A stretch of DNA of 7,237 nucleotides from Chloroflexota bacterium (GTDB taxonomy: Bacteria > Chloroflexota > Dehalococcoidia > SHYB01), in NCBI GenBank assembly GCA_016200725.1, contig JACQEE010000088.1:1-7237 (forward strand), written 5' to 3'. Shown one piece after another: positions 1-4,773 of the stretch; positions within the stretch are counted from its first letter, which is position 1; every line of letters begins with the position of its first letter. The position numbers and the translations under genes are program-made. A model generated the notes under the pieces. That model worked only from the letters and a program-made list of their open reading frames with translations. It did not search any database and was not told where the DNA came from.

Positions 1-87
1 GAGCAGGTCGCCAGCGCCTTCCGTATTCTCAACGAATCCGCCCGCAGACAACAGAAGAAAACTCCCGCCACCGCTGGCGCCCGCTAG
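1..87 (+). CDS. C-terminal end of an unidentified protein (truncated by window start)
   Basis: Frame 1 is open from the first base and stops at TAG 85-87, giving 28 residues that end in a basic, low-complexity tail (RRQQKK, then TPATAGAR). Most codons in the first half end in G or C, as in the neighbouring genes, which supports a real coding end. The other two forward frames are also open here, so the frame choice is not certain. The fragment is too short to assign to a family. The next gene starts 84 bases downstream on the same strand, so the two could be co-transcribed. Confidence 0.45.
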   Translation, partial: EQVASAFRILNESARRQQKKTPATAGAR

Positions 88-159
88 CACCCTCAACCGC
101 CCTGCTCCTCCTTGCCGCTTCCGTGCCGTACGTCTATGCTCCCGTCACTCAGCCTGGTC

Positions 160-164
160 AGGAG
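160..164 (+). promoter_or_regulatory. Ribosome binding site (AGGAG) of the first SDR gene
   Basis: AGGAG lies 7 bases before the GTG at 172. It fixes the start there rather than at the in-frame CTG/TTG/ATG candidates at 112-136, which would add up to 20 residues before the conserved Rossmann N-terminus. Confidence 0.7.
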
Positions 165-171
165 TACGACC

Positions 172-921
172 GTGCGTCTCAAAAACAAAGTGGCCGTCGT
201 CACCGGCGCTAGCCGCGGCATCGGCAAGACCATCGCCAAGGCCTACGCCCGCGAGGGCGCCAAGGTCGTCGTCACCGCGCGGACCGAGAAGCCTGAGGAC
301 TCCAAAGTGCCCGGCACCATCCACGACACCGTGCGTCAGATTCGAGAGGCGGGCGGCGAAGCGACCGCCATCCGTTGCGACATCTCGCAGGAGTCTTCGG
401 TCAACGACATGGTCCGCCAGGCCGTCGACGCCTACGGTCCTATCGACATCCTCGTCAACAACGCCGGCGTCCGCGTCGACAACTTCGTCTGGGACGTGCC
501 CCTCAAGCGATGGGAATTGCTCATGCGCGTGAACTTCTGGGGGCCTGTCTACGCCGTCCGCGCCGTCGTTCCCTCGATGATCGAGCGGCGCACCGGCAAC
601 ATCATCAATATCACATCGCACGGCGCGACCGGCCGCTCTCCGAAGAACACCATCTACGGCACCACGAAGGCCGCCCTCGACCGCATGACCATCGGCCTCG
701 CCACCGAAGTGAAACAATATGGCATCGCCGTGAACTCGATGGGCCCCGGTCTCGTCGTGACCGAGGGCGCGCTGCTCTTCAGCCCCGGCAAGTCCTCATG
801 GGCCGGCTGGGACGACGTCGAGATCGTCGCCGAACCTGCCGTCTGGCTCGCCATGCAAACGGCGGAAACGTACAGCGGGAATGTGGTGCACGCGCCCGAC
901 TATAGGAAGTTGTGGCCATGA
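172..921 (+). CDS. Short-chain dehydrogenase/reductase (classical SDR)
   Basis: This is a classical NAD(P)-dependent SDR of 249 residues, the usual length for the family. From the GTG start, the nucleotide-binding motif TGASRGIG is at residues 11-18, NNAG at 96-99, and the catalytic Asn121, Ser149, Tyr162 and Lys166 (YGTTK) are all present, as is the PG motif after the active site (MGPG). Arg37 at the end of the second beta strand (TAR) favours NADP(H) over NAD(H). The substrate cannot be read from the sequence. The C-terminal part (AEPAVWLA, then YSGNVVHA) is typical of SDRs annotated as 3-oxoacyl-ACP reductase-like or generic oxidoreductases. The start is set by AGGAG at 160-164; an ATG at 136 is the main alternative. 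The stop overlaps the start of the next gene (ATGA). Confidence 0.93.
   Translation: MRLKNKVAVVTGASRGIGKTIAKAYAREGAKVVVTARTEKPEDSKVPGTIHDTVRQIREAGGEATAIRCDISQESSVNDMVRQAVDAYGPIDILVNNAGVRVDNFVWDVPLKRWELLMRVNFWGPVYAVRAVVPSMIERRTGNIINITSHGATGRSPKNTIYGTTKAALDRMTIGLATEVKQYGIAVNSMGPGLVVTEGALLFSPGKSSWAGWDDVEIVAEPAVWLAMQTAETYSGNVVHAPDYRKLWP
904..921 (+). promoter_or_regulatory. Shine-Dalgarno and ATGA overlap coupling two genes
   Basis: AGGAAG at 904-909 sits inside the end of the SDR gene, 8 bases before ATG 918. The ATG overlaps the SDR stop as ATGA (918-921), the classic arrangement for translational coupling. It favours ATG 918 over the in-frame GTG at 912. Confidence 0.6.
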
Positions 922-1652
922 CACAACGTCTGTGGAGAGGGAGTCGGCGCTGCTGTCTGGAACTCACCGGGCTCCAAAGAGACAAGGCGACCGCGGTGCT
1001 CACGGCCATTGCCAAGCCATCTGGAGCTATCGTTCGTTCAGATGACCGCTGGATGCCTCAAGGATTTGACTCAGTGGACGAAGCTAAGCTCGGAGAAAAC
1101 TCTGCACTTCTCGAACCGGATCATCGCCGCGAACTAACTTCTTGGTGGTCAAAAATTTCCGCTCGCGCTAACACGCCGAACTGGGATATCGCCTCGACAT
1201 GCTCTATCGAAGATAAACCTGGTCTCCTTCTCGTGGAGGCAAAAGCCCACGTCGAGGAGCTATCGCTTGCCAGCAAGACCGAGCCAAAGACCAAGAATGG
1301 CTGGATCAACCACGAGCAAATCAAAAAGGCGATTGCTGCTGCCAACTCAGGGCTTAATGATTTTTGCCCCGGCTGGTCCTTGTCGGTTAACTCGCATTAT
1401 CAGCTTTGCAACAGATTCGCATGGAACTGGAAGCTAGCAACAATGCAAATTCCGGTAGTCCTCGTCTACCTCGGGTTTCTGAACTGCCAAGAGATGAGCG
1501 ATGAAGGCGAGTTGTTTGCCACTCCAAACGCTTGGGAAAGAAGTCTTCACGCCCACGCCGACTCGATTGTGCCTGGACAAGTTTGGGGGTCGAGAATAGA
1601 CGTGCAAGGAACCGCGCTTTGGGCAATCATTAGCTCGCTTCCAGCGCCCTAG
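918..1652 (+). CDS. Uncharacterised protein with PD-(D/E)XK nuclease-like motif
   Basis: The protein has 244 residues from ATG 918 (246 from GTG 912). A hydrophobic strand ending in an E-x-K triplet (LLLVEAKAH, Glu107 and Lys109) follows Asp90 in the block TPNWDIASTC. This D...ExK arrangement is the pattern of the PD-(D/E)XK nuclease superfamily. The blocks ANTPNWDIASTC, LLVEAKAH, SHYQ..NRFAW and PVVLVYLGFL match, from memory, a widespread family annotated only as hypothetical. Nuclease activity is an inference; the fold may serve another role. No signal peptide or transmembrane segment is evident, so it is probably cytoplasmic. Base composition is visibly lower in GC and codon use is more relaxed than in all neighbours, which suggests a later arrival despite the ATGA overlap with the SDR gene. 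Its TAG stop overlaps the stop of the convergent SDR gene. Confidence 0.85.
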   Translation: MTQRLWRGSRRCCLELTGLQRDKATAVLTAIAKPSGAIVRSDDRWMPQGFDSVDEAKLGENSALLEPDHRRELTSWWSKISARANTPNWDIASTCSIEDKPGLLLVEAKAHVEELSLASKTEPKTKNGWINHEQIKKAIAAANSGLNDFCPGWSLSVNSHYQLCNRFAWNWKLATMQIPVVLVYLGFLNCQEMSDEGELFATPNAWERSLHAHADSIVPGQVWGSRIDVQGTALWAIISSLPAP

Positions 1653-2368
1653 AGCACACCCTCGCGCGGCATCACGACCATCTCGTCAACTGAGGCGTTC
1701 TCCCCGATCGCCAGCGCCGCGTAGACGGCCGAGGCAACATCCTCCGCGTGCAGCATCTTCTTGCGATCGGGTGACCAGGCCATAGAGTCCCACAGCGGCG
1801 TGTCCACCGAGCCCGGCGTGATCGTGACCACGCGCAGCCCCTTCTTCCGCACCTCGAGCGCCAGCGCCCTGCCGAAGCCCAGCAGCCCGTGCTTCGACGC
1901 GCAGTACGCCGTCGAGTTCTCGAATCCCTGGTGCGCCGCGATGGACCCGATGTTCACGATATCGCCGCGCCCTTCCGCAAGCATCGCTGGCACTGCGTAC
2001 TTGCACGCCAGGAACACTGCCTTGAGGTTCGTGTCCAGCACCTGGTCCCACTGCGCGGTGCTCGTCTCCGTGATCGGTTGAAAGTAGGCCGCCCCCGCCG
2101 CGTTCACTAGCACGTCGATGCGTCCAAACCGCTCGATGGTCTTTTCGATGGCCTCGCGCACTTGGCGTTCATCAGTGACGTCCGTCGCCAGCGGTATGCG
2201 CTGCCCCGCCTGCGCCGCCGTCGCGCGCCGTACCGCCTCGAGTTTCTCGCTCGACCGCGCCAGCATCACGACGTTCGCGCCGTCCTGCGCCAGCCGCTTT
2301 ACGATCGCCAGCCCGATCCCGCTTGACGCGCCGGTGACGATGCACGCTTTGCCCGCGAGTGAGCCCAC
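1649..2368 (-). CDS. Short-chain dehydrogenase/reductase, possibly sepiapterin-reductase-like
   Basis: This classical SDR has 239 residues: TGASSGIG at 12-19, Arg38 after the second strand (LARS, NADP-type), NAAG at 89-92, Asn114, Ser142, Tyr155 and Lys159 (YCASK), and PGSVDTPLW after the active site. The GTG start at 2368 has a strong GGGAG site five bases upstream and lies two bases after the stop of the preceding PTPS gene, so the two are almost certainly one transcription and translation unit. Sepiapterin reductase, the last enzyme of tetrahydrobiopterin synthesis, is also an SDR that acts on the PTPS product. The linkage makes that role attractive, but sequence alone does not separate it from the many generic SDRs. 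The gene converges on the PD-(D/E)XK gene, sharing CTAG at 1649-1652 as opposing stops. Confidence 0.93.
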   Translation of the reverse strand: MGSLAGKACIVTGASSGIGLAIVKRLAQDGANVVMLARSSEKLEAVRRATAAQAGQRIPLATDVTDERQVREAIEKTIERFGRIDVLVNAAGAAYFQPITETSTAQWDQVLDTNLKAVFLACKYAVPAMLAEGRGDIVNIGSIAAHQGFENSTAYCASKHGLLGFGRALALEVRKKGLRVVTITPGSVDTPLWDSMAWSPDRKKMLHAEDVASAVYAALAIGENASVDEMVVMPREGVL

Positions 2369-2370
2369 GG

Positions 2371-2850
2371 CTACTCCCTGCGCCCTTGCCCAGCCGTTCG
2401 CGGTGAGCCTGTCGAATCATGGACGGCGGAGACGCCAACGTACTCGAACGCGTTGTCCCGCGTCTCAATCACCCTAACGCGCTCGAGCGTCGCCCCGCTC
2501 GGTATGCGCCCTTCGAGCGCCTCCCACACACGCCGCGCGATGTTCTCGCCCGTCGGCACCAGGTCCACGTAGTCCTCGACATCGAGGTTCAGATAGCGAT
2601 GGTCGTACCGGCTCACGACGCGGTCGAAGACGAGGCCGTCGAGCGCCACCATGTCCACGCACATCCCCGTCTCGCGATCGATTGGCCCGACAACCGTTAC
2701 CCACACCTGGTAGTTGTGCCCGTGCCCGTGCGTGTTCGCGCACTTCCCGAACACCCGCCGGTTCTCCTCGAGCGTCATCTCCTCGGCGTACAACTTGTGC
2801 GACGCCGCGAACCAGTACCGCCGCGAGAAGTGAACAATGGGAGTGGCCAC
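2371..2850 (-). CDS. 6-pyruvoyl-tetrahydropterin synthase family protein (second copy, PTPS-B)
   Basis: The family converts 7,8-dihydroneopterin triphosphate to 6-pyruvoyl-tetrahydropterin (PTPS) or to a deazapurine precursor (QueD). From GTG 2850 the protein has 159 residues. Zinc ligands are His18 (FAASH) and His43/His45 (HGHNY); the catalytic Cys37 is spaced C-x5-HGH, the biopterin-type spacing; Asp83-His84 (YDHRYLNLD) and Glu129 (VIET) complete the active site. PTGENIA near 99-105 is also typical. GTG at 2862 is an alternative start; neither has a strong ribosome site. The frame is open further upstream to 3030, but that part overlaps the other PTPS gene and is unlike the family. The last 15 or so residues lie beyond the usual family end and are encoded by a repeat-like sequence. 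It follows its paralog by 26 bases and precedes the SDR by two. Confidence 0.92.
   Translation of the reverse strand: MATPIVHFSRRYWFAASHKLYAEEMTLEENRRVFGKCANTHGHGHNYQVWVTVVGPIDRETGMCVDMVALDGLVFDRVVSRYDHRYLNLDVEDYVDLVPTGENIARRVWEALEGRIPSGATLERVRVIETRDNAFEYVGVSAVHDSTGSPRTAGQGRRE
2374..2378 (-). promoter_or_regulatory. Ribosome binding site (GGGAG) of the operon SDR
   Basis: On the minus strand GGGAG directly abuts the TAG stop of the PTPS gene and lies five bases before the GTG at 2368. This supports the GTG start and coupling of the SDR to PTPS-B. Confidence 0.7.
2394..2416 (-). repeat. Repeat-like TTCGACAGGCTCACC element within the PTPS-B 3' end
   Basis: The minus strand reads TTCGACAGGCTCACCGCGAACGG, a phrase I recognise from dispersed intergenic repeats in many GC-rich genomes. 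Here it is inside the last codons of PTPS-B and encodes most of its non-conserved tail. Only one copy is in the window, so the repeat status depends on memory. Confidence 0.4.
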
Positions 2851-2855
2851 TCGTT

Positions 2856-2888
2856 GCCCCACAGTAGGGGCGCATTTCAAATGCGCCC
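2856..2888. repeat. GTAGGGGC-type palindrome between the two PTPS genes
   Basis: GGGCGCATTT at 2868-2877 and AAATGCGCCC at 2879-2888 form a perfect 10-bp inverted repeat around a single base (2878). A second short stem, GCCCC 2856-2860 with GGGGC 2867-2871, shares the GGGG arm, so the two hairpins exclude each other. The palindrome covers the TGA stop of PTPS-A (2877-2879) and runs towards the PTPS-B start. It may be a repeat insertion, a processing site or an intra-operon attenuator. There is no T-run, so it is not a standard terminator. Confidence 0.65.
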
Positions 2889-3362
2889 GCCGCCTTTCGT
2901 TCGCTGCTGACTCTGCTTCACCCCAGCCATTCTCTCGCCGTAAAACTCCACGAACAGGTCCTCGTCCTCCCGCAGCCGGATGCATTGCAGCCGCGCAGAC
3001 GCCGGTAACTTCGGCACGATCAGCGACCACAGCGTTGCCGCGAAGTTCTCCGACGTGGGGATGCGGTCCTTGAAGTACGGCGTATCCAGGTTCAGATGGT
3101 AGTGGTCGAACTCGCGCAGCACATCCTCGACCGCGTCCTTGAGATCGGTGAGGTTGATCACCATGCCGGTCACCGGATCGACAGGCCCCGTCACCGTCAC
3201 CTCGAGCAGATAGTTGTGCCCATGGCCATTAGCGTTCGCGCACGCGCCGAACACCTGCCGGTTCCGTTTCTCCGACCAGTCGTCCCGATAATAGCGGTGC
3301 GACGCGGAAAATTCGAACGTCTTCGTCAGCGATGACTTGGATGTTTTCATGGACTTAGGCAT
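2877..3362 (-). CDS. 6-pyruvoyl-tetrahydropterin synthase family protein (first copy, PTPS-A)
   Basis: The protein has 161 residues from ATG 3362; ATG 3350 (residue 5) is an equally plausible start, and neither has a clear ribosome site. Zinc ligands are His22 (FSASH) and His47/His49 (NGHGHNY). Catalytic Cys41 is spaced C-x5-HGH, and Asp86-His87 (FDHYHLN) and Glu132 are present, so all known active-site positions of PTPS are intact. GMVINLTDLK and PTSENFA are typical of PTPS rather than QueD. It is the first gene of an apparent three-gene minus-strand operon with PTPS-B and an SDR. The two PTPS proteins are clearly diverged, so the duplication is old or the copies came from different sources. 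Its 5' end faces msrA with almost no spacer. A queuosine/deazapurine role is less likely given the C-x5-HGH spacing and the absence of queC, queE or queF here. Confidence 0.93.
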   Translation of the reverse strand: MPKSMKTSKSSLTKTFEFSASHRYYRDDWSEKRNRQVFGACANANGHGHNYLLEVTVTGPVDPVTGMVINLTDLKDAVEDVLREFDHYHLNLDTPYFKDRIPTSENFAATLWSLIVPKLPASARLQCIRLREDEDLFVEFYGERMAGVKQSQQRTKGGGRI

Positions 3363-3378
3363 ATTGAGGCCAGTCTAG

Positions 3379-3930
3379 CGCGGCCTTTCGCCGCAGCGCA
3401 GCGAACTCGCCATCGTAGGCGGCGGCTGCTTCTGGTGCCTCGAGGCCGTCTTCGAGCAGTTGCGAGGCGTCGAGTCCATCCAGTCCGGCTACTGCGGCGG
3501 CAAGACGCGCAACCCCACCTACGACGACGTCTGCGGCGGCGATACCGGCCATGCCGAGGTCGTCCAGGTTGCCTTCGATCCCGTCGGCGTCTCGTTCAAG
3601 GACATCCTCGAGATCTTCTTCACGATTCACGACCCCACGACGCTCAACCGCCAGGGGCCGGACGTCGGCACGCAATACCGCTCGGCAATCTTCTACACCA
3701 GCCCCGAGCAAAAGGCCGTCGCCGACCAGGTGATCAAGGAGTTCAATGCAAAGAAGGTGTGGCCCGGCCCCATCGTCACCGAGGTCGCCTCGCTCCAGAC
3801 CTTCTACCCCGCCGAGGACTTCCACCGCCAGTACTACCGCAACAACCCCGACCGCATGTACTGCCGCTTCATCATCGATCCCAAAGTCGCCAAGTTCCGC
3901 AAGCAGTTCTTCGATAAGCTGAAGAAATAA
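3379..3930 (+). CDS. msrA: Peptide-methionine (S)-S-oxide reductase MsrA, 5' end unresolved
   Basis: MsrA reduces methionine-S-sulfoxide in oxidised proteins using a catalytic Cys and thioredoxin recycling. The active-site motif GCFWC is encoded at 3424-3438, followed by the family blocks SGYCGG, HAEVVQV, FFTIHDPTTLNRQGPDVGTQYRS, and AEDFHRQYYRNNP with a downstream YC that may be a resolving Cys. The C-terminus ends at TAA 3928-3930. The frame is open only from 3379, after an in-frame TAG at 3376-3378. Between that TAG and the motif there is no ATG, GTG, TTG or CTG in frame; the first TTG (3460) is 3' of the catalytic Cys and would give an inactive protein. An ATG at 3349 is in frame but upstream of the TAG. 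The gene therefore either uses a rare start such as ATC 3412, carries a nonsense mutation, or contains a base error. Coordinates give the maximal open part. Confidence 0.85.
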   Translation, partial: RGLSPQRSELAIVGGGCFWCLEAVFEQLRGVESIQSGYCGGKTRNPTYDDVCGGDTGHAEVVQVAFDPVGVSFKDILEIFFTIHDPTTLNRQGPDVGTQYRSAIFYTSPEQKAVADQVIKEFNAKKVWPGPIVTEVASLQTFYPAEDFHRQYYRNNPDRMYCRFIIDPKVAKFRKQFFDKLKK

Positions 3931-3959
3931 CAGCGCCGCGTCGAGCCGCTCTCCCCCTT

Positions 3960-3987
3960 GTCATCCTGAGCGAAGGCGAAGGATCTC
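3960..3987. repeat. 28-bp TCATCCTGAGCGAAG repeat, copy 1
   Basis: This copy matches 25 of 28 bases with 5963-5990. Its ATCCT (3963-3967) and AGGAT (3980-3984) arms can pair. It lies 30 bases after the msrA stop in the 113-base spacer between convergent msrA and the lipoprotein gene. Confidence 0.75.
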
Positions 3988-4008
3988 TCTGGGGAAGGCG
4001 CCAGAGAG
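3985..4008. other. Hairpin between convergent msrA and lipoprotein genes
   Basis: CTCTCTGG (3985-3992) and CCAGAGAG (4001-4008) form a perfect 8-bp stem with an 8-base loop. It sits between two convergent genes, where a bidirectional terminator would be expected, but no T-tract follows on either strand. Confidence 0.45.
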
Positions 4009-4042
4009 GGTGAGGCCCCTACACTCCCAAGGACCTCCCCGC
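3999..4042. repeat. 44-bp direct repeat, copy A (downstream of lipoprotein gene)
   Basis: This copy is 37/44 identical, without gaps, to 4730-4773. Read on the minus strand it contains codons for SLGV followed by TAG and GTAGGGGCCTCA, mirroring the FLGV-TAG end of the amidohydrolase at 4750. It looks like a copied gene end together with its repeat flank. Confidence 0.7.
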
Positions 4043-4043
4043 T

Positions 4044-4685
4044 TTACGGCGCCACCGAGACAGCCAACACCGGGTGCAACTCGATAGCGTTCGGAGCAAC
4101 GCCCGTCTGGCCGTGCTGGAAATCGAAGAATCCCACGCCGGTGACGGTGATGTTGCGCACCATGCGGTGGAAAGATTTCGTCGGCTGCCCCACCGCCTCA
4201 ATGAATGTCTTCCGGGCATCAGCCATGGCGCGAGCCTGCTCTGGAGCGGCCCCGCTGGTGCAACCTGGGGCGTCGGGGAATTCCACGATCATCGTCTCGC
4301 CGGGGTCCCGTGGCTCCGCGATCACCGCGTGGATATCGTGGTCCGCTTCCAGTTTGAAGCCCAGGAGTACGGCGTTGACCGAGTAGGTCGTCGTTTCCAC
4401 GGGCGCGAGGCGGCTGCGATCTGGCAACGTGCCGGGGGCGCGGAGATGGGTCAACTCGTCTACCGTCATTGAAACCGGGGTGAAGTTGACCTTCTGAACA
4501 TCAGCGTCGGCCAGCGTCTTCACCGCCCATCGCTCGACGCCACACGTTCCGCCTGCACCGCCCTCTTCCTTCTCGCCCTGGCTGCAAGCAGCGATAGCAA
4601 GGAAAGCGATGGCCACCATGAGCCACAGCAAGGGGTGAAACGCGCATCTACTGAACCGCATCGCCCTACAGTCTACTCCCCTCAT
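4044..4685 (-). CDS. Predicted lipoprotein of an uncharacterised secreted family
   Basis: The protein has 213 residues from ATG 4685, which has a strong GGAGG five bases upstream. ATG 4661 gives a shorter and more usual signal peptide (Cys at 26) but has no well-placed ribosome site. The N-terminus has arginines, then a hydrophobic stretch (LLWLMVAIAFLAIAAC) ending in the lipobox IAAC, with Cys34 as the lipidation site, followed by a charged linker (GEKEEG). The mature domain has blocks VERWAVKTLADAD, ETTTYSVNAVL, HAVIAEP and, near the end, GVGFFDFQHGQTGVAPNAIELHPVL. I recognise that last block from a family of secreted proteins of unknown function, common in Acidobacteriota and Chloroflexota. 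No enzymatic function is established to my knowledge. Two later cysteines (CGVERW, PGCTSG) could form a disulfide. It lies downstream of the amidohydrolase, separated by repeats. Confidence 0.88.
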   Translation of the reverse strand: MRGVDCRAMRFSRCAFHPLLWLMVAIAFLAIAACSQGEKEEGGAGGTCGVERWAVKTLADADVQKVNFTPVSMTVDELTHLRAPGTLPDRSRLAPVETTTYSVNAVLLGFKLEADHDIHAVIAEPRDPGETMIVEFPDAPGCTSGAAPEQARAMADARKTFIEAVGQPTKSFHRMVRNITVTGVGFFDFQHGQTGVAPNAIELHPVLAVSVAP

Positions 4686-4693
4686 CCTGTCCT

Positions 4694-4718
4694 CCCTCTC
4701 CATCTCCGATGGAGAGGG
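4694..4718. repeat. Perfect 11-bp inverted repeat upstream of the lipoprotein gene
   Basis: CCCTCTCCATC (4694-4704) and GATGGAGAGGG (4708-4718) form a perfect stem with a three-base loop. On the minus strand it falls between the amidohydrolase stop and the lipoprotein start, and its end supplies the GGAGG-like ribosome site. It resembles dispersed repeat elements rather than a terminator, since no T-run follows. Confidence 0.7.
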
Positions 4719-4750
4719 GCCTCTGGCTTCGCCAAAGAGGATGAGGCCCC
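4716..4750. repeat. Nested hairpin at the amidohydrolase 3' end
   Basis: GGGGCCTC (4716-4723) pairs with GAGGCCCC (4743-4750), and inside it TGGC (4724-4727) pairs with GCCA (4731-4734) around TTC. Together with the adjacent 11-bp stem it forms a compact, structured spacer starting at the amidohydrolase stop codon. Confidence 0.6.
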
Positions 4751-4773
4751 TACACCCCCAGGAACCTCGCCAC
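4730..4773. repeat. 44-bp direct repeat, copy B (end of amidohydrolase gene)
   Basis: This is the partner of 3999-4042 (37/44 identical), 731 bases apart. It covers the last seven codons and stop of the amidohydrolase plus 20 bases of flank. The lipoprotein gene lies between the two copies. Confidence 0.7.

Noticed and set aside
145..717. 190-codon open frame on the minus strand opposite the first SDR
   Set aside because: Composition is Asp/Gly/Val-rich in the manner of reverse-strand shadows, and the SDR on the plus strand has all catalytic motifs.
2851..3030. Upstream extension of PTPS-B to 3030
   Set aside because: The extra 60 residues overlap the PTPS-A gene, are unlike PTPS proteins, and the family N-terminus begins right after GTG 2850.
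2371..3362. Annotation of the two PTPS genes as queD
   Set aside because: Both have C-x5-HGH instead of the QueD C-x3-HGH, and no other queuosine gene is in the window.
3376..3378. TAG in the msrA frame read as a special amino acid
   Set aside because: There is no supporting RNA element or pyrrolysine gene here and MsrA has no known residue at this point; a nonsense change, rare start or sequence error is simpler.
3435..3917. 160-codon open frame overlapping msrA in another frame
   Set aside because: Arg/His/Pro-rich shadow; the MsrA frame has the conserved protein.
3460..3930. TTG 3460 as the true msrA start
   Set aside because: It lies downstream of the GCFWC motif encoded in the same frame, so the product would lack the catalytic cysteine although the motif is perfectly conserved.
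3985..4008. Rho-independent terminator between msrA and the lipoprotein gene
   Set aside because: The stem is good but no T-run follows on either strand, so it is reported only as a hairpin.
3931..4043. CRISPR array or tandem repeat array
   Set aside because: Repeats occur as single copies far apart with no regular spacing and no spacers.
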